Positions 6,988 through 8,625 of a stretch of 8,625 nucleotides of DNA are shown here, piece by piece. Origin of the DNA: Christensenellaceae bacterium (GTDB taxonomy: Bacteria; Bacillota; Clostridia; Christensenellales; DTU072); contig JAISKW010000081.1 of the NCBI GenBank assembly GCA_031260775.1, positions 1 through 8,625 on the forward strand, read 5' to 3'. The position numbers and the translations under genes are program-made. A model generated the notes under the pieces. That model saw only the letters and a program-made list of their open reading frames with translations. It did no database searches and was not told where the DNA came from. Position 1 is the stretch's first letter, and each line of letters begins with the position of its first letter.

Positions 6988-6999
6988 AGAACTTGTCAA
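6972..6999 (-). promoter_or_regulatory. Promoter of the marR-ABC operon
   Basis: Read leftward, a consensus -35 TTGACA (6999-6994) is followed after 16 bases by TAAAAT (6977-6972), which matches TATAAT at five of six positions. Transcription would start near 6965, about 16 bases before the marR ATG, giving a very short leader without a Shine-Dalgarno. This is a strong housekeeping-sigma type promoter, consistent with one that needs repression. Confidence 0.8.
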
Positions 7000-7036
7000 C
7001 AACGTCATTTTAGCCCTCTTAAAAACTCAATTACCA

Positions 7037-7065
7037 TTGAATGAAAGCGGATACGGACATACAAT
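7037..7065 (+). promoter_or_regulatory. Promoter of glgA, start point at or next to the GTG codon
   Basis: TTGAAT (7037-7042) and TACAAT (7060-7065) are separated by 17 bases, the optimal spacing. The usual start point, 6-8 bases after the -10 box, falls at 7072, which is the first base of the GTG start of glgA. The mRNA is therefore predicted to have no, or nearly no, 5' leader. No alternative promoter of similar quality was seen upstream on this strand. Confidence 0.65.
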
Positions 7066-7071
7066 ATAAGT

Positions 7072-8535
7072 GTGAAAATATTGTTTGCGACATCCGAATG
7101 CGTACCGTTCGTTAAAACGGGCGGCTTAGCCGACGTTTTAGGTTCTTTACCCAAGGCATTAAAGCAGCTTGACCCGACCCTTGATGTGAGGGTTGTGTTG
7201 CCTCTTTACGAGGATATCCCTCAAAAATACCGCGATGCTATGCGCTTTATCGGCAGTAAATATGTGCCGCTCGGGTACAAAAATAACTACTGCGGCGTGT
7301 TTGCGTTCGATTTAGAAGGGATTACCTATTACTTTTTAGATAACGAGTTCTTTTTCAAGCGCGGCGGTCTGTACGGGTTTTTCGACGACGGCGAAAGGTT
7401 CGCGTTTTTCTCAAAAGCCGTTTTGGAATCGATGCAGGTTACGGGTTTCTACCCCGACGTGTTGCATGTAAACGACTGGCAAACCGCAATCGCGCCGCTT
7501 TTCTTAGATGCGTTTTATAGGTTAACCGACGGATATAAAACTATGAAAACCGTATTGTCCGTGCATAATATCGAGTTCCAAGGAAGAATGGACAAATATT
7601 GCATCGACCATATCTTCGGGCTGTCGGGGCGGTTTTACAGCGAAGCCGAGTATAAAGGCGATACCAATATGCTTAAAGCCGGTATCGAGGCATCAAATAA
7701 AGTCATTACCGTATCGCCCTCGTACGCCGAGGAAATTTTGTACCCCTATTATTCGTACGGATTAGAGAACATCTTAAATGCCCGTAAATTCAAACTGTCG
7801 GGCATCGTAAACGGTATAGATTTAGAAAAGAATAACCCCGAAAACAACAAAAATATCGTGCCGCCGTTTTCGGTTAACGATAGCGATTTAGAAGCGAAAA
7901 AGAAAGCCAATAAGGACGAGGTTTTGAAGATTTTAGGGCTTGAAACGGATACCAAAAAGGAAGTACCGTTGATTGCTATGATAACCCGTTTAACACACCA
8001 AAAGGGTATCGATTTGTTCATCGCAGCGCACCACGAAATACTCAAACAGGATGTCAAAATTGTCGTTTTGGGCACCGGAGAGTGGAAATATGAGAGCGCA
8101 TTGCGCGAAATTGAGGCGACTTACCCCGCTAAATTCAAAGCGGTGTTGTCGTTCCAACCGAACCTTTCGGACAAGATTTATGCGGGTTCGGACTTCTTTT
8201 TAATGCCGAGCAAATTCGAGCCGTGCGGCTTGTCGCAAATGCTTGCGATGCGCTACGGCAGCGTGCCTATTGTGCGCGAAACGGGCGGGTTAAAGGATAC
8301 TGTCGTTCCGTACGTTTCGGCGACCAAGGAGGGCAACGGTTTCACCTTTAAGACATTTGACGCCTACGATATGCTCGACGCCGTCAAACGCGCGGTAGCG
8401 AACTACGTTGCCGTAGATAAAACGAGCAAGTCGTATCTTGACCGCATAACGGTGCGTAAAAACGCAATGACTGCAGATTTCTCGTGGACGAAATCGGCAA
8501 AAAAATATTTGGAAGAGTACAAGAGTATTATATAA
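7072..8535 (+). CDS. glgA: Glycogen synthase (ADP-glucose type, GT5)
   Basis: A 487-residue glucosyltransferase that adds glucose from ADP-glucose to the growing alpha-1,4 chain of glycogen in the cytoplasm. The family-typical N-terminus (MKILFATSECVPFVKTGGLADV) fixes the start at the GTG at 7072. Two Rossmann-like halves meet near residue 245. Visible motifs are KTGGLADV (15-22, Lys15 contacts ADP-glucose), HVNDWQT (132-138), SVHNIEFQG (163-171), NGID (247-250), TRLTHQKG (305-312, with the phosphate-binding Arg306 and Lys311), SKFEPCGLSQ (380-389, catalytic-site Glu383) and ETGGL (403-407). Length is normal and all key residues are present. After NGID the usual Trp-Asn-Pro is Asn-Asn-Pro (254-256), probably a neutral variation. 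It is a single gene here: glgC, glgD, glgB and glgP are not adjacent in the window. It diverges from marR across 122 bases and ends at its own terminator. Confidence 0.96.
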   Translation: MKILFATSECVPFVKTGGLADVLGSLPKALKQLDPTLDVRVVLPLYEDIPQKYRDAMRFIGSKYVPLGYKNNYCGVFAFDLEGITYYFLDNEFFFKRGGLYGFFDDGERFAFFSKAVLESMQVTGFYPDVLHVNDWQTAIAPLFLDAFYRLTDGYKTMKTVLSVHNIEFQGRMDKYCIDHIFGLSGRFYSEAEYKGDTNMLKAGIEASNKVITVSPSYAEEILYPYYSYGLENILNARKFKLSGIVNGIDLEKNNPENNKNIVPPFSVNDSDLEAKKKANKDEVLKILGLETDTKKEVPLIAMITRLTHQKGIDLFIAAHHEILKQDVKIVVLGTGEWKYESALREIEATYPAKFKAVLSFQPNLSDKIYAGSDFFLMPSKFEPCGLSQMLAMRYGSVPIVRETGGLKDTVVPYVSATKEGNGFTFKTFDAYDMLDAVKRAVANYVAVDKTSKSYLDRITVRKNAMTADFSWTKSAKKYLEEYKSII

Positions 8536-8545
8536 TTCCTTAATT

Positions 8546-8572
8546 AGAAACCGCTTAAGGGCGGTTTCTTTT
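8546..8572 (+). terminator. Rho-independent terminator of glgA
   Basis: A 9-bp stem (AGAAACCGC at 8546-8554 with GCGGTTTCT at 8561-8569) closes a 6-base loop and is followed by a T-run (TTTT then ATT). It starts 11 bases after the glgA stop. The minus-strand side has no U-tract, so it is directed rightward only. Confidence 0.88.
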
Positions 8573-8583
8573 ATTCTGTAAAA

Positions 8584-8625
8584 ATGAAAGTAACGGTCGG
8601 AGAGGCAATAATAAAGTTTTTAGAC
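8584..8625 (+). CDS. Start of a probable thiamine-diphosphate enzyme, IolD-like (cut by window)
   Basis: Only 14 codons are visible: MKVTVGEAIIKFLD, from the ATG at 8584 to the right edge. The pattern (short basic start, T-V-G-E-A-I-I-K-F-L) resembles the N-terminus of the thiamine-diphosphate enzyme superfamily, in particular IolD (trihydroxycyclohexane-dione hydrolase of myo-inositol breakdown), whose family starts with a similar LT..QAL.KFL. Acetolactate synthase-like proteins begin in a related way and are not excluded. The ATG comes just after the glgA terminator, with no Shine-Dalgarno and little room for a promoter other than the AT-rich bases at 8569-8583. The reading frame is plausible; the family call is tentative. 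Confidence 0.4.
   Translation, partial: MKVTVGEAIIKFLD

Noticed and set aside
7008..7024. Small palindrome TTTTA-N7-TAAAA between marR and glgA
   Set aside because: Five-base A/T arms are expected by chance in AT-rich intergenic DNA and do not overlap either promoter hexamer.
7749..8075. Minus-strand open frame of 108 codons within glgA
   Set aside because: It lies antisense to conserved GlgA motifs (NGID, TRLTHQKG) and has no leader signal.
1..8625. CRISPR array, tRNA, rRNA, insertion sequence, phage or toxin-antitoxin genes
   Set aside because: No regularly spaced repeats, cloverleaf-like segments, transposase motifs or small paired genes were seen on either strand.

Overview
The window looks like chromosomal DNA of a low-to-moderate GC Bacillota (Clostridia-like, probably an uncultured gut-type lineage). 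The evidence is a short FtsY (NG domain without a long acidic N-terminus), an ACT-containing homoserine dehydrogenase, a MarR regulator with a fused ATPase/FtsX-type transporter, and a GT5 glycogen synthase. The exact taxon cannot be fixed from sequence alone. No tRNA, rRNA, CRISPR array, insertion sequence or phage gene was seen, and no gene-free stretch exceeds 300 bases.

Positions 1-3410 hold a tight leftward (minus-strand) cluster: hom (homoserine dehydrogenase), an HD-domain hydrolase, ftsY (SRP receptor), and a previously uncalled TTG-start membrane protein that runs off the left edge. The gaps are 3, 9 and 6 bases, so the four genes are probably one transcript from a promoter near 3402. 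The last gene has a cytoplasmic N-region, one membrane span, and an outer part that begins like a beta-helix surface protein.

Positions 3411-3531 hold a terminator and a very GC-rich hairpin. They separate the hom cluster from a second leftward operon (3532-6949), a MarR regulator followed one base later by a 982-residue ABC transporter with ATPase and permease on one chain. This operon has a strong sigma-A-type promoter, with an imperfect 29-bp inverted repeat over the -10 box that is a good candidate for MarR autoregulation.

Divergent from marR is glgA (7072-8535, plus strand), encoding glycogen synthase. Its best promoter puts the transcription start on the GTG start codon, so its mRNA may be leaderless. 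A terminator follows glgA. The last 42 bases begin another plus-strand gene, probably a thiamine-diphosphate enzyme resembling IolD.

Apart from transporter translation, which has a clear Shine-Dalgarno, the starts in this window lack recognisable ribosome-binding sites. That is unusual for a Bacillota-like genome and is the most interesting global signal here. Otherwise the genes are mostly ordinary housekeeping and accessory transport functions; I do not see a clear new multi-gene system.
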